From: Aurelia coerulea | Taxonomy: Eukaryota; Cnidaria; Scyphozoa; Semaeostomeae; Ulmaridae | Reading direction: 5' to 3' | DNA: 64,000 nucleotides | Assembly: GCA_039566865.1 (NCBI GenBank) | Contig: CM076943.1 | Coordinates: 42,974,663-43,038,662, forward strand | Shown here: positions 1-11,365 of the stretch, piece by piece | How positions within the stretch are numbered: position 1 is the first letter of the stretch | Layout of the letters: the number at the start of each line of letters is the position of its first letter | Position numbers and translations under genes: made by a program | Notes under the pieces: model-generated | What the model was told of the DNA's origin: nothing | Databases searched by the model: none | The model's input: the letters and a program-made list of their open reading frames with translations, nothing else

Positions 1-1599
1 CTTTTGGACTAAACAATTTCTTAAGGAACTGCGGATATATCAACGATAACCGTGATAAAATTTTGACATTATTAGATCTTGTGTTATTCTGTTTACCAGA
101 AATCACCCATTGGGAAGTTTCTTAATCTTTCATTAATTTCATCAACTCAATATCGAGTACCAAAATACAAAAAAAAGGAAGTATGCTTCGACCGAATTTA
201 AGGGCTTCATATGGAAAAGGAAAGTTTCTTACGTTTGTTCTGCAGAATAAGACAGTAATTAAAGGTATTTTGTATAATTTGTTTGACGCTCGGATGAATT
301 TTAGTACGGAAGGGTCCTAGGAGTCTGAGGGGTTCTAGTGTCCAGGGGTCTTGTCTTTACAACATGCAAGGTATTTCTAAATGTTAATTCATTATCAATA
401 AGATAGACAATTGTAAGCATCTAAGCTACAAGGAGCTCACTTGTAATGTAGCAGAAATAAAACAACTAAGTATTGCTTGAAACGTGGCATCTGCGCAGGA
501 GCAAGAAGAAATGATCCATACTCATTTTGCGCATTGTTTCTTCTTTGCTACTTTATAAGGAAGCCCCTGTGACTACACGTCTGAGTATTACCGGTTGTTT
601 GTTGTTGGTGGTTTGTTGTTCGCGGAGTCTGCTTTGTGGCTGGAAAAAACACGTCAAAATCTTTAAGCAAGACGACACCGACAAGAATATTGATTAAACA
701 ATCTTCTAATTATCTTATTCTAATGATTATTTGCTTTAATTTGATTTCAACGAGACTTTCACTTTTATACTTCCCAATTCACTGACTATGCAAGTAGTGG
801 TCTTTTTAAGATGAGATGTCTTCCATAGATAACACTTTCGAAAAATTCAATGTAATGTTGAAGACACAAGGCTAAGATAGCTGCTGGCCAAAAGTTTTTA
901 TGTAAAGTACTGGGTGTCCAAAAAAATGTATATGAATTTGATTGGCTCCAACACTGTCAATTTACCTCCAATCAATGTCTAATCCCTTTAAAAATGTTCC
1001 TCTACAGTTAACTAGAACATAGATAGCTCATTTGTTGATATTGGTACTTTTAGAGCAGACATGTTAATCCTGAAAACCCAAATTTTCATCTTCCTGGAAA
1101 CCAAAGTGTTAACCTTTTGGACTAAGCAATTTCTTAAGGTACAGCGGATATATCAACGATAACCGTGATAAAATTTGGACAGTATTAGATCTTGTGTTAT
1201 TCTGTTTACCAGAAATCACTCATTTGGAAGTTTCTTAATCTTTCATTAATTTCTTGAACTCAATATCGAGTACCAAAGTACGAAAAACAAGGGGAAGTAT
1301 GCTTCGACCAAATTTAAGGGCTTCATATGGAATAGGATAGTTTCTTACGTTTGTTCTGCAGAATAAGACTGTAATTAAAGGTATTTTTCTATAATTTGTT
1401 TGACGCTCTGATGAATTTCAGTACGGAAGGGTCCTAGGAGTCTAAGGGGTTCTAGGGTCCAGGGTTCTTGTCTTTACATCATGCAAAATATTTCTAAATG
1501 TTAATTCATTATCAATAAGATAGACAATTGTAAGCATCTAAGCTACAAGGAGCTCACTTGTAATGTAGCAGAAATAAAACAACTAAGTATTGCTTGAAA

Positions 1600-1700
1600 C
1601 GTGGCATCTGCGCAGGAGCAAGAAGAAATGATCCATACTCATTTTGCGCATTGTTTCTTCTTTGCTACTTTATAAGGAAGCCCCTGTGACTACACGTCTG
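1600..1700 (+). promoter_or_regulatory. TATA-type promoter-like block repeated in each 1.1-kb unit
   Basis: TATAAGG is conserved at 554-560, 1671-1677, 2791-2797, 3905-3911 and 5886-5892, each time after the same G/C-richer stretch (CATCTGCGCAGGAGCAAGA) and before AAGCCCCTGTGACTAC. Conservation in five copies and the TATA-like spacing suggest a core promoter firing rightward. No transcript start is proven. Confidence 0.4.
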
Positions 1701-4700
1701 AGTCTTACCGGTTGTTGGTTGTTGGTTGTTTGTTGTTCGCGGAGTCTGCTTTGTGGCTGGAAAAAAGACGTCAAAATCTTTCAGCAAGACGACACCGACA
1801 AGAATATTGATTAAACAATCTTCTAATTATCTTATTCTAATGATTATTTTCTTTAATTTGATTTCAGCGAGACCTTCCACGTTTACACTTCCCAATTCAC
1901 TGACTATGCAAATGGTGGTCTTTTTAAGATGAGTTTTCTTCCATAGAAAACACTTTCGAAAAATTTAATGTAATGTTGAGGACACAAGGCTAAGATAGCT
2001 GCTGGCCAGAAGTTTTTATGTAAAGTACCGGGTGTCCCAAAAAATGTATATGGATTTGATTGGCTCCAACGCTGTCAATTTACCTCCAATCAATGTCTAA
2101 TCCCTCTAAAAATGTTCCTCTACAGTTAACTAGAACATAGATAGCTCATTTGTTGATATTGGTACTTTGAGAGCAGACGTGTTAATCTTGAATACCCAAA
2201 TTTTCATCTTCCTTGAAACCAGAGCTGTTAACCTTTTGGACTAAGCAATTTCTTAAGGAACAGCGGATATATCAACGATAACCGTGACAAAATTTGGACA
2301 ATATTAGATCTTGTGTTATTCTGTTTACCAGAAATCATCCATTGGGAAGTTTCTTAATCTTTCATTAATTTCATCAACTCAATATCGAGTACCAAAGTAC
2401 AACAAACAAAAAGGATGTATGCTTCGACCACATTTAAGGGCTTCATATGGAATAGGATAGTTTCTTACGTTTGTTCTGCAGAATAAGACCGTAATTAAAG
2501 GTATTTTTCTATAATTTGTTTGACGATCTGATGCATTTTAGTATGGAAGGGTCCTAGGAGTCTCCAGGGTTCTACGGTCCAGGGGTCTTGTCTTTACAAC
2601 ATGGAAGATATTTCTAAATGTTAATGCATTATCAATAAGATGGACAATTGTAACCATCTAAGCCACAAGGAGCTCTCTTGTAAAGTAGCAGAAATAAAGC
2701 GACTAAGTATTGGTTGAAACGTGGCATCTGCGCAGGAGCAAAAAGAAATGATCCATACTCGTTTTGCGCATTGTTTCTTCTTTGCTACTTTATAAGGAAG
2801 CCCCTGTGACTACATGTCTGAGTCTTACCGTTTGTTGGTTGTTGGTTGTTTGTTGTTCGCGGAGTCTGCTTTGTGGCTGGAAAAAAGACGTCACAATATT
2901 TCAGCAAGACGACACCGGCAAGAATATTGATTAAACAATCTTCTAATTATCTTATTCTAATGATTATTTTCTTTAATTTGATTTCAACGATTCTTTCAAT
3001 TTTATACTTCCCAATTCACTGACTATGCAAATGGTGGTCTTTTTAAGATGAGTTTTCTTCCATAGATAACACTTTCGTAAAATTCAATGTAATGTTGAGG
3101 ACACAAGGCTAAGATAGCTGCTGGCCAAAAGTTTTTATGTAAAGTACTGGGTGTCCAAAAAAATGTATATGAATTTGATTGGCTCCAACGCTGTCAATTT
3201 ACCTCCAATCAATGTCTAATCCCTCTAAAAATGTTCCTCTACAGTTAACTAGAACATAGATAGCTCATTTGTTGATATTGGTACTTTGAGAGCAGACGTG
3301 TTAATCTTGAATACCCAAATTTTCATCTTCCTTGAAACCAGAGCTGTTAACCTTTTGGACTAAGCAATTTCTTAAGGAACAGCGGATATATCAACGATAA
3401 CCGTGACAAAATTTGGACATTATTAGATCTTGTGTTATTCTGTTTACCAGAAATCACCCATTGGGAAGTTTCTTAATCTTTCATTTCTTGAACTCAATAT
3501 CGAGTACCAAAGTACAAAAAACAAGAGGAAGTATGCTTCGAGCAAATTTAAGGGCTTCATATGGAATAGGATAGTTTCTTACGTTTGTTCTGCAGAATAA
3601 GACCGTAATTAAAGGTATTTTTCAATAATTTGTTTGACTCTCTGATGAATTTTAGTACGGAAGGGTCCTAGGAGTCTCATGGTTTCTAGGGTCTAGGGGT
3701 CTTGTCTTTACAACATGCAAGATATTTCTTAATGTTAATGCATTATCAATGAGATGGACAATTGTAACCATCTAAGCCACAAGGAGCTCCCTTGTAAAGT
3801 AGCAGAAATAAAACGACTAAGTATTGGTTGAAACGTGGCATCTGCGCAGGAGCAAGAAGAAATGATCCATACTCGTTTTGCGCATTGTTTCTTCTTTGCT
3901 ACTTTATAAGGAAGCCCCTGTGACTACATGTCTGAGTCTTACCGGTTGTTTCTTGTGTGTTGTTGGTTGTTGTCGGATTCGGCTCTGTGGCTGGAAAAAA
4001 GACACCAACATCTTTCAGCAAGACGACATTGACAAGAATATTGATTAAACAATCTTATTTTAATGATTATTTTCTTTAATTTGATTTCAACGAGACTTTC
4101 ACTTTTATACTACCCCATTCACTGACTATGCAAATAGTGGTCTTTTTAAGATGAGATTTCTTCCATAGATAACACTTTCGAAAAATTCAATGTAATGTTG
4201 AGGACACAAGGCTAAGATAGCTGCTGGCCAGAAGTTTTTATGTAAAGTACCGGGTGTCCCAAAAAATGTATATGGATTTGATTGGCTCCAACGCTGTCAA
4301 TTTACCTCCAATTAATGTCTAATCCCTCTAAAAATAATCCTGTACAGTTAACTAGAACATAGATAGCTCATTTGTTGATATTGGTACTTTGAGAGCAGAC
4401 GTGTTAATCTTGAAAACCCAAATTTTCATCTTCCTGGAAACCAGAGCTGTTAACCTTTTGGACTAAGCAATTTCTTAAGGAACAGCGGATATATCAACGA
4501 TAACCGTGATAAAATTTGGACATGATTAGATCTTTTGTTATTCTGTTTACCAGAAATCACCCACTGGGAAGTTTCTTAATCTTTCATTTCTTGAACTGAA
4601 TATCGAGTACCAAAGTACAAAAAACAAGGGGAAGTATGCTTCGACCAAATTTAAGGGCTTCATATGGAATAGGATAGTTTCTTACTTTTGTTCTGCAGAA

Positions 4701-4837
4701 TAAGACCGTAATTAAAGGTATAGTTCTATAAAATGTTTGACGCTCTGATGAATTTTAGTACGGAAGGATCCTAGGAGTCTCAGGGGTTCTAGGGTCTAGG
4801 GGTCTTGTCTTTACAACATGCAAGATATTTCTAAATG

Positions 4838-5719
4838 TTAACCCTAATCCACATGTGGGGGTGGATTCCACCCCCCCCCCCTCAAGGTTTTATTTGCCGC
4901 GTTTTTAAACGACGTTTGCTATGTCCCCCAGCCTCCCTGACATTTACTAATTATCTATTAGGCACATTTTTGTGAAAAAATTTTTCAACAATAGTACTCA
5001 CAGGTCACGTGACATGCCCATATTTGGAAGGAGGTAGCAGCAAAATCATTGTTTTCAATGATTTCAATGGAATTATTTGATTTAATTATGAAGTATTATA
5101 CAGCAAATGAATCAGCAAACAAAGGGCTTCAATTTGATGCCGGAATTTCTGGAATTTGATGATGTCAGCATTTTTTATAATGACGTCATTTTGGCTGCCA
5201 TTTTGGACTAATTAGCAATTTTTTCAAGTTTTTTCGAACTGTTTCAATGAAAAATACTCTAATGATACATTTGTCATATATAATCACCATTTTGCAGGAT
5301 CTTTTGGTCTCTTTTTACATAGAATAGATTCATCGCACAAATGACGTCATAAGAATCGGCTAATTTCTGCCGAAATATCACTCCAAAATTGTTGTTTTCA
5401 ATAAAATGATACTTTATCATCACATATGTTGACAAACTGAACCACAAACTGCATAAAGTTCAAGCAAAATCTTCATTAAACTTGAATTCAACTTGTAAGC
5501 CTGATTTTCACAGATTTTCAGCTTCGTGACATCACTGTGACGTCACAAGGCGTGGCAGCCACGCCCAAATTACGCTACGAGCTACAAATTACCAGTTCTA
5601 TAACTGTGCCAAGTTGTATTGAATTCGGATGAGCCTAAGGCAGTTTTCAGAGGGGGGGTGGAAAGCACCCCCCCCCCATCAATGGTAGCTCGAAAAAAGC
5701 CCATATGGATTAGGGTTAA
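4838..5719. mobile_element. TTAA-flanked MITE (copy A)
   Basis: A direct TTAA sits on both sides (4838-4841 and 5716-5719). The ends are inverted: CCCTAATCCACATG on the left, CATATGGATTAGGG on the right. The neighbouring 1.1-kb units show the empty site with one TTAA, so boundaries and duplication are directly visible. Just inside each end is a G-run/C-run palindrome (GGGGGTGGATTCCACCCCC at left, a GTGGAAAGCAC version at right). It has no coding capacity. The TTAA target resembles the piggyBac group, but no transposase is present to confirm it. It carries TGACGTCA at 5181, 5342 and 5538 and GTCACGTGAC at 5004. Confidence 0.9.
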
Positions 5720-6138
5720 TGCATTATCAATAAGATGGACAATTGTAACCATCTAAGCCACAAGGAGCTCCCTTCTAATGTAGCAGAAATAAAACGACTA
5801 AGTATTGGTTGATACGTGGCATCTGCGCAGGAGCAAGAAGAAATGATCCATACTCGTTTTGCGCATTGTTTCTTCTTTGTTACTTTATAAGGAAGCCCCT
5901 GTGACTACATGTCTGAGTCTTACCGGTTGTTTCTTGTTTGTTGTTGGTTGTTGTCGGAGTCGGCTCTGTGACTGGAAAAAAGACACCAAAATCTTTCAGC
6001 AAAACGACATTGACAAGAATATTGATTATGCAATCTTCTAATTATCTTATTCTAATGATTTTTTGCTTTAATTTGAATTCAACGAGACCTTCCACTTTTA
6101 TACTTCCCAATTTACTGACTATGCAAATAGTTGTCTTT

Positions 6139-6545
6139 TTAACCCTATTACTACCTAGCCTGCATGCAGACTCTACTGATTCCCTGAAGAGAAGTGAGGT
6201 TCCTCCTCCAGGAGGAACCTCACTTTTCTTTAGGGAATCAGTAGAGTCTGCACGCAGGCTAATTACTACCGGGCTTTTTCGACCATCCTAGTACCAGGTG
6301 CCCCCCTCCGTAACTTCGCCAATATTGTACATATGAGGATGATACTTAGTACAATGGTGTATAGGAACAAAATCCACACAATAGGCTACTTTTTTAATTC
6401 TTCATTATATCCATGACGTCACTATGACGTCATAATTGAGGACAATTGCACTTTTTGCTTACTATAAGGACACACTGTTGAGCGGCACATCCCGTCAGGT
6501 CAAGTATCGGAGTACCTCCCCCGGGTTCCAAACCCATCTTTTAAT
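6139..6545. mobile_element. TTAA MITE, truncated (copy G, left end only)
   Basis: TTAACCCTATTACTACC begins exactly where the 1.1-kb array breaks off at a TTAA. After the nested 107-bp palindrome the sequence resumes with CGGGCTTTTTCGACC and a C-run. This resembles the left end of the copy at 62738, including downstream TGACGTCA words (6414, 6425). I found no matching right end, so the element is truncated or rearranged and its right limit is a guess. Confidence 0.6.
6155..6261. mobile_element. 107-bp palindromic foldback with 8-bp TSD
   Basis: ATTACTAC is duplicated on both sides (6147-6154 and 6262-6269). Between them lies a near-perfect inverted repeat with ~50-bp arms starting CTAGCCTGCATGCAGACTC and ending GAGTCTGCACGCAGGCTA, with almost no loop. 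An 8-bp duplication is typical of hAT-type transposition. It sits inside truncated MITE copy G and so is younger than it. Confidence 0.85.
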
Positions 6546-6615
6546 ATTTGTTTGAAAAATGGCAAAGACCAAACAGAGTGAACAGGTGGTCGTTATTTTG
6601 TCCTTTCGCTACCTG

Positions 6616-6652
6616 GGTACCAGACTCTCAAATCTTTAGAGAGTCTGGTACC
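6616..6652. repeat. Perfect hairpin, 14-bp arms
   Basis: GGTACCAGACTCTC at 6616-6629 is followed after 9 bases by its exact reverse complement at 6639-6652. No flanking duplication is seen. It could be a tiny foldback element or a structured site. Confidence 0.75.
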
Positions 6653-6659
6653 TATCATC

Positions 6660-7700
6660 GTGTTTGAACGTAGACGGAACAAGGCAATGAACTCACATCA
6701 CGCCTCGCCATTTTACACAACATCAAGTAAACAACTATTGCTTTGAACGACAATACGAACATATGTGTACAAGAGTCCCTACATCACAATAGCACCAAGG
6801 TTAGTTCTTTCGGGACAGAAACGACAGAGCTACGGCACGATGAATCTTCAGCATTTGAGCAATAATTTACATTTTTAGCTAAAAAGGAATAATTTGCAAT
6901 TTCATAAAAAGGTTGGAATCATGCACGAGTTTTGAATTTTTAGAATTCACTAGAAAATTTGATCGACGTTTTTTGATCGTGTTCAGTGTTTTGAGAACGT
7001 GAAGTTTAAGAAACTCGTGTTTAGCTCTAAAAATTGAAAACAAAAAAATTTGCAAAAATCCCAGTATCTAATTCAGGCTTTCTGCTAAAGATCCAATAAC
7101 GAATCTTCAAAATCGGTCCAGTGTACGATTTATTGTTGACTGCCAAACGTGCATAGTTTATTTTGACGCACCCGGTAGCAAAACAAGAATTAGGCCAGAT
7201 GCAAGCTCTTTTCTTCAAAAATTTTTCATCGTTTTCCTGACATTTTTGAAGGTGAGCAGTAGGCGTGAAGAGCTGCCTATGGGAGAGTGTTACAAACGAA
7301 AATCTGTGTAACAAAACCCTTCACTCTATATGTATATAGATTATAGATTTTGACAAAACGTTCATACGTAACTGTCTCTAAAATGATTTGGGAGCTTACC
7401 TAAAAGTATATTACAGTAGAGTTAGCTAGACCCCACTGCAGTTTACTGTTTTAGGACGGCACCCTGGTTATTGCAAGGGCAGTTGCTGATAAAAGTTGAT
7501 CAAGACGTTGACCAAATGAATAGTGTATTTTGAATTATCTTTCAAATGAGAAAACTAGACTATCAATTCAGTTTGTGATGCGCGTTATGACACGACATCA
7601 AACGTTCTAGGCTTTCAATGTTCGGAACTCACACGAAATATCTTTTACTGACAATCCTAGGAAAAGCCCTGCCAAAGTCTGTTTATGAACTGATAATAAT
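6660..7700. other. No recognised feature
   Basis: AT-rich single-copy-looking sequence. A minus-strand open stretch at 7027-7314 (95 codons, four cysteines) ends in a stop and could be a terminal exon of the gene whose exons lie at 7704 and 8189. However, the candidate acceptors I can see give the wrong phase, so I do not call it. Confidence 0.3.
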
Positions 7701-7703
7701 TAC

Positions 7704-7847
7704 CTTGGAGAAAACCATAAGACATATCGTTGCATAGGTCAAAGTTGATTTTGGTACCAATTCTTGTCCAACAGAAAGGTTCTCCAAAGAATTGAAATTT
7801 GTAAGTTTTTAATGTCATGTTGTACGTGAAGGTATGCCTGCATTCAT
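7704..7847 (-). CDS. Internal exon, cysteine-containing, unidentified gene
   Basis: On the minus strand a polypyrimidine-type acceptor (TTCTTTTCTAG) precedes an open stretch that ends in CCAAG followed by the donor GTAATT. The exon is 144 bp, starts with two bases of a codon and ends with one, so both flanking introns are phase 1. It encodes about 48 residues with three cysteines (DEC, PFC, DLC). It joins in frame to the exon at 8189-8362. Symmetric 1-1 exons are typical of shuffled extracellular modules in metazoan genes. I do not recognise the domain. Chance cannot be excluded, but matched phase and splice signals on two adjacent exons argue for a real gene or a recent relic. Confidence 0.5.
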
Positions 7848-8188
7848 CTAGAAAAGAAATCATCCCGTTGATCATTTTCCTTGGAATTAGTAATTATTGA
7901 TAACAGTAATCTGATTCTCTTGTGAAATTTCCATGTTCTCCTTTGCATCCAAAATAGAATAAAAAAGATTCAAAAACAACTGAAAATACATTTGATGAGC
8001 TAAGAGCTATTTAAAACACGACTCCCTTGAAGAACAGCAACGAAATCAGCCTTCAATGTTTTTCTTTTTGTTTATAGATAACGTTGATTAAGAAAACTGT
8101 AAATTCATCCTTAGCGTCACATGATAGATCACACGAGTCAAATCAGGAATCTCCCAAATTGATTTTGTTTTGAAAATGAAACGCTTAC

Positions 8189-8362
8189 CTCCGAATATTA
8201 TCTCCTTATACCAGGTTCCTTGCAGGCATCTGCCTTGCTCATCCCGAATGGTCCCATCAGCATGCTTATATAAAGTAAGATGCGGATCATTTCTTGACAA
8301 GAATATCCTGTTTGTACCACTCAGCAGTGATACGTGGTACTGTCCGTTTTTGATCAAGATGC
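8189..8362 (-). CDS. Internal exon, unidentified gene (upstream partner)
   Basis: The minus-strand acceptor (TTAATATACAG) precedes and the donor GTAAGC follows an open stretch of 174 bp (58 codons), again phase 1 at both ends. The sequence includes the segments LYKHADGTIRDEQG and GRCLQGTW. Splicing to 7847-7704 keeps the frame and gives about 106 residues with four cysteines, fitting a disulfide-bonded extracellular module. The intron between them would be 341 bp. No upstream exon in compatible phase was found: a candidate beginning after TTGTTACAG near 8500 has the wrong phase. The upstream side is interrupted by a foldback at 8649. Family unknown. Confidence 0.5.
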
Positions 8363-8648
8363 CTGTATATTAACAGACCTTTTACCTTATGGCGTGATTT
8401 ATAATAACAAAATCAATAAGCTGAATGAAAAGCCCTACGAATCGCGTATAAAGACTATACTTCCAGCTTGTAACCTTAGTAGAAAAAGAGGGACCTGTAA
8501 CAATACATAAGAAAAATGTGCAATTGCTAATGACTGAAATACTTAAAACTACTAATAGTTTAAACCCCAGTTTTATCGACAAAAGTTTCCTGCCAAAAAT
8601 CTCGCACATAATTTGATAAATACCAGTACATTTTTACTTCCTATGGTA

Positions 8649-9278
8649 CCGGGTGAGTCAGAAAAGAGAATCCCCGTTTGAAAGGTCACGGCTCCCTGGA
8701 TATCAAGACAATGATATCGGCAAGTATATAGTTTAATGGTAGAAATGTTCAAATCTACTATAAAATTTACCTGACTGAAATCGGCCACTCCATTCTGAAA
8801 TTATGAGGGATTTTCTCCAGAAAGCCTCTTCAAGAAACCATCAAAACGTGCCCAAAATCATGAACAAATTTCCCTAACATATCTGTATTACAATGGCCTT
8901 ACGGCAATGACTTATGGACGCTTTAGCACGTGCTATCCTCTTGGGAGGATGAACAAGTCCTCACCCTGGTATCGATGACCTATTCAGGGGGATTCCATTC
9001 TCCCAAGAGGACAAAATACATGAATTTATGTGAGTGTCATCAATTTTAGGAAGGAAAATGTGCTCATTGTTTTCATTCGTTTTTGCAGGATTTTTGAAGG
9101 GGCTTTCTGCAGAAAATCACCCATATCCACGGGAAGGAATGGCCGAGTATGGCCGGGTAAATTACTGAACCTAATTGAACATATTGGCAATAAAACAAGA
9201 CATTTTTCAATATTATTGCTTTGATATTCATGGAGCAGTGGCTTTCTAAGCGGGGATCCTTTTTTCTGACTCACCCGG
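8649..9278. mobile_element. 630-bp foldback element
   Basis: The left end CCGGGTGAGTCAGAAAA and right end TTTTCTGACTCACCCGG are inverted, and similarity continues inward through most of both arms (for example GGGATTTTCTCCAGAAAGCC against GGCTTTCTGCAGAAAATC). The centre is itself inverted (CCTCTTGGGAG / CTCCCAAGAGG near 8938 and 9001). No clear target duplication was found. It is non-coding and separates the exon pair from the LINE debris to the right. Confidence 0.7.
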
Positions 9279-9284
9279 CACATA

Positions 9285-9610
9285 CTGTTAATCATGGTAC
9301 TGAAACAAGACTGGAAATTTCGCCGTTGTCTAGGTTATGTGGTGAGAGAGACGAGACTGTTAGCCATGTGGTATCAAAATGTAAAGCGTTGGCTCAAAAA
9401 GAAAATACAAAAGGCAAGGTATGATAAATTTGCTGCTATCCTTCACTGGCAGTTGTGTCAAAAGCATGCATGTGTCGAGCTTGATGGAAAAGGAGTCCGT
9501 TCAGTATTCTGCTACCCTTGCTGTTACGGGAACATGTCGGGGAACACAACTAGAGAAGCTGTACGCAGAGCTGGGTTTGGAGTAACTGAGTTCCCAAAGA
9601 TGGAGTAGAC
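9285..9610 (+). pseudogene. Non-LTR retrotransposon ORF2 C-terminus, frameshifted
   Basis: Two overlapping frames together resemble the C-terminal tail of a non-LTR reverse-transcriptase protein. The first has RLCGERDETVSHVVSKC followed by KALAQKE. After a frameshift near 9415 the second continues with YDKFAAILHWQLCQKH. The Cys/His spacing is that of the C-terminal zinc-knuckle-like motif of such proteins, apparently lacking the first cysteine. The fragment starts immediately right of a foldback and lacks RT and endonuclease domains. Family assignment is from memory of similar cnidarian elements. Confidence 0.6.
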
Positions 9611-9657
9611 GCCTTACGTTATTTTACAAAAATGATAAATAGCCTGATGCCTATACA

Positions 9658-9800
9658 ATGGATCCAATCCCTCAACTTCAGCAGTCACGGAATCCTCTTC
9701 GCAATCAGGATGTCATTGGGCGAATAAGGGCAAGGACAGAAAAACTCGAATCTAGCTTTTATCCAAATTACCTGTCTGAATGGAATGGTCAGGGTAAACA
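9658..9800 (+). pseudogene. Second LINE ORF2 tail fragment
   Basis: An open stretch includes RTEKLESSFYPNYLSEWN, which matches the usual pattern near the end of CR1/jockey-type ORF2 proteins (a phenylalanine-rich FFP..xEWN word before the final helix). It is very short with no flanking LINE domains in frame. It may come from a different LINE than the piece just upstream. Confidence 0.4.
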
Positions 9801-9849
9801 TCTTGGTGATTTATCCATCTTAAGGTGTCAAATCTGTCTAACATGAAAT

Positions 9850-10390
9850 AAGCCGACGTCAAATGTTCCTATAGGATCGCAGGAAACTTCTGTCTTGTAT
9901 GCGCTTTATGTGCGCTTTCTTTATTTCAGTGCCAATTAGCTGAGATAAACGTTAATCAATTGCTTTAACGAGCGTGACGGAAATGGGTTACTTACTTACT
10001 TTATTTCTTTCTTGCTTTCTTTCTGACTGACTGACATCGAAGCCCCTTCTTAGATTACAAAGTGGACTTTGTAATCAAAAAATCATTCAGCAATTTCTTT
10101 CATGATTGTTCCTCTGGAATTTACAACTTCGATCATCCATGGAAGCAGTTTTGTGACGATAATTGAAATGAGACAAATTGACATTCCACAAAACAAGAGA
10201 CTGATTATGGTTTGTTTTCGATGATTTGTGATCACAACAGACTGTTAACAAACAATTTCGTTTCACCCCCGTATTAGCCAGGAGCGGATGAACAAAGCGG
10301 AATGACGTAGTAGACCATGTTTTTCTTTTTCTTGACATAAGGACATCGCACGACATGATTCACATCGAATAGTATTGCTGCTCCGCTGAC
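9850..10390. other. No recognised feature
   Basis: AT-rich sequence with a short pyrimidine-rich patch (ACTTACTTTATTTCTTTCTTGC and similar, ~9990-10025). The open frame at 10087-10356 on the minus strand shows no recognisable domain. Confidence 0.5.
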
Positions 10391-10394
10391 GCTT

Positions 10395-11090
10395 CGCCGC
10401 AATTACTATACAACATTACAACAGTACAGGCACGATACCACAGGCAGCAAAAGACAATGACTACGCCCGTGGCCATTAACATAAAGACATGCAAATAAAT
10501 GAAGATTAAGTAAAACAACTACAAAAAGCTACACATACAATTAACTACTGATAAATACTGGGAACTGTTTCACATTTGATGTAAGGCCAGGCCAGCATAG
10601 GCGCACGATGCCGAACGATAGGAACCCTGGACGAGAGAACAATGACAGCAATTTCTACAACAAGGTCTCCCTCCTGAGTCCCAAGCAACCGTCCACCACA
10701 CTACGCAGATGCTGTCAGGTCAGGGTTACTGGTTTGCAGTGTAATCCTTTTGAAATATTCCGATTTTGTGTGAATGAACTTTCATTCACACATCATTTGC
10801 CGAACATTAAATGTGAAGCAGACTTAACAAACGGGGAGCAAAAAGATACTTTGTGGCTGTGTGACGCATAATGAAAATTTGAGTTCATCCAAGCCGACCA
10901 GTTTTGTGGATAAAGTTTAAAGTCAATTTGAGTATATTCTTATCTATGCCATCAGAAAGGTCTTTATCACCATACAATAAAATTGTACTAGAACGTTGTT
11001 TGGAAGGCTGTTCATGTGAATAAATGGTCGTAATAATTCCTAAACTCCAACAAGAAGATCTTGTCGTTGGGTATAATTGTTCTCTCAGTG
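10395..11090 (-). pseudogene. LINE (B family) 3' end: ORF2 tail and 3' UTR
   Basis: Read on the minus strand, 10990-10885 encodes LLYGDKDLSDGIDKN then a TGRLG-type end. This matches the C-terminus of the plus-strand copy at 51110-51358 (LLYGDKDLSDNINKD). Upstream similarity extends to about 11090. The 3' UTR on the left shares the TACTGATAAATACT stretch, the hairpin at 10438-10472 and the terminal ATAGTAATT-like end with the copies at 19425 and 51783. About 280 bp near 10595-10880 is not shared and may be an insertion. No RT domain remains. Confidence 0.7.
10438..10472 (-). ncRNA. LINE 3' UTR hairpin (copy 1)
   Basis: CCACAGGC (10438-10445) and GCCCGTGG (10465-10472) pair on the transcript strand with one G-U. 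The stem differs from the copies at 19447-19480 and 51650-51683 by paired changes, while the loop (GTAGTCATTGTCTTTTGCT here) is similar. This fits a 3' RNA structure that a LINE reverse transcriptase might recognise. Confidence 0.55.
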
Positions 11091-11365
11091 TGCATTGAAT
11101 ACTGCTGATAAAAATGCTTACCCCGTGAAAAGCTACTTGGCTTGGGTTTCTCTACGAACCTGGTATATAGTGGCTAATGACTGGTTAAATACAGGTTGCA
11201 GCTGGAGACATTTACTTACGCAATTCAGTGCGTAAAACACTTACCAGTTGATGTTGCTTGTGCTGTGACGAGCTTGAACATATCTTGCACTGAAGTCATG
11301 CAAAAGTACACCTACAATTGAGAATTTAGACAATTTAGGCAATCTAGCAGTCATCAACATAAGCG

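Larger units (their letters stand above)
1..6138. repeat. Tandem array of ~1.1-kb units (about five copies)
   Basis: The block beginning CTTTTGGACTAA recurs at 1, 1114, 2233, 3352 and 4455, giving periods of about 1113, 1119, 1119 and 1103 bp. Copies are very similar over their whole length and differ by scattered substitutions and small indels. The fifth copy is split by a MITE at 4838-5719 and breaks off at 6138, where another TTAA-type element begins. Each unit holds a TATA-like box, a short T-rich transcribed-looking stretch and a polypyrimidine-AG segment, but no convincing long reading frame. I do not recognise the family. It could be a satellite, or tandem copies of a small gene or a retroelement end. 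The array continues off the left edge. Confidence 0.9.

Noticed and set aside
1726..6291. Small proteins encoded in the 1.1-kb units (1726-1932, 5859-6041, 5938-6291)
   Set aside because: Frames are not kept between units and start at non-ATG codons; the last runs into the palindrome.
8382..8609. Third exon upstream of the 8189-8362 exon
   Set aside because: It has an acceptor (TTGTTACAG) and a donor, but joining to the next exon gives a stop; phases do not match.
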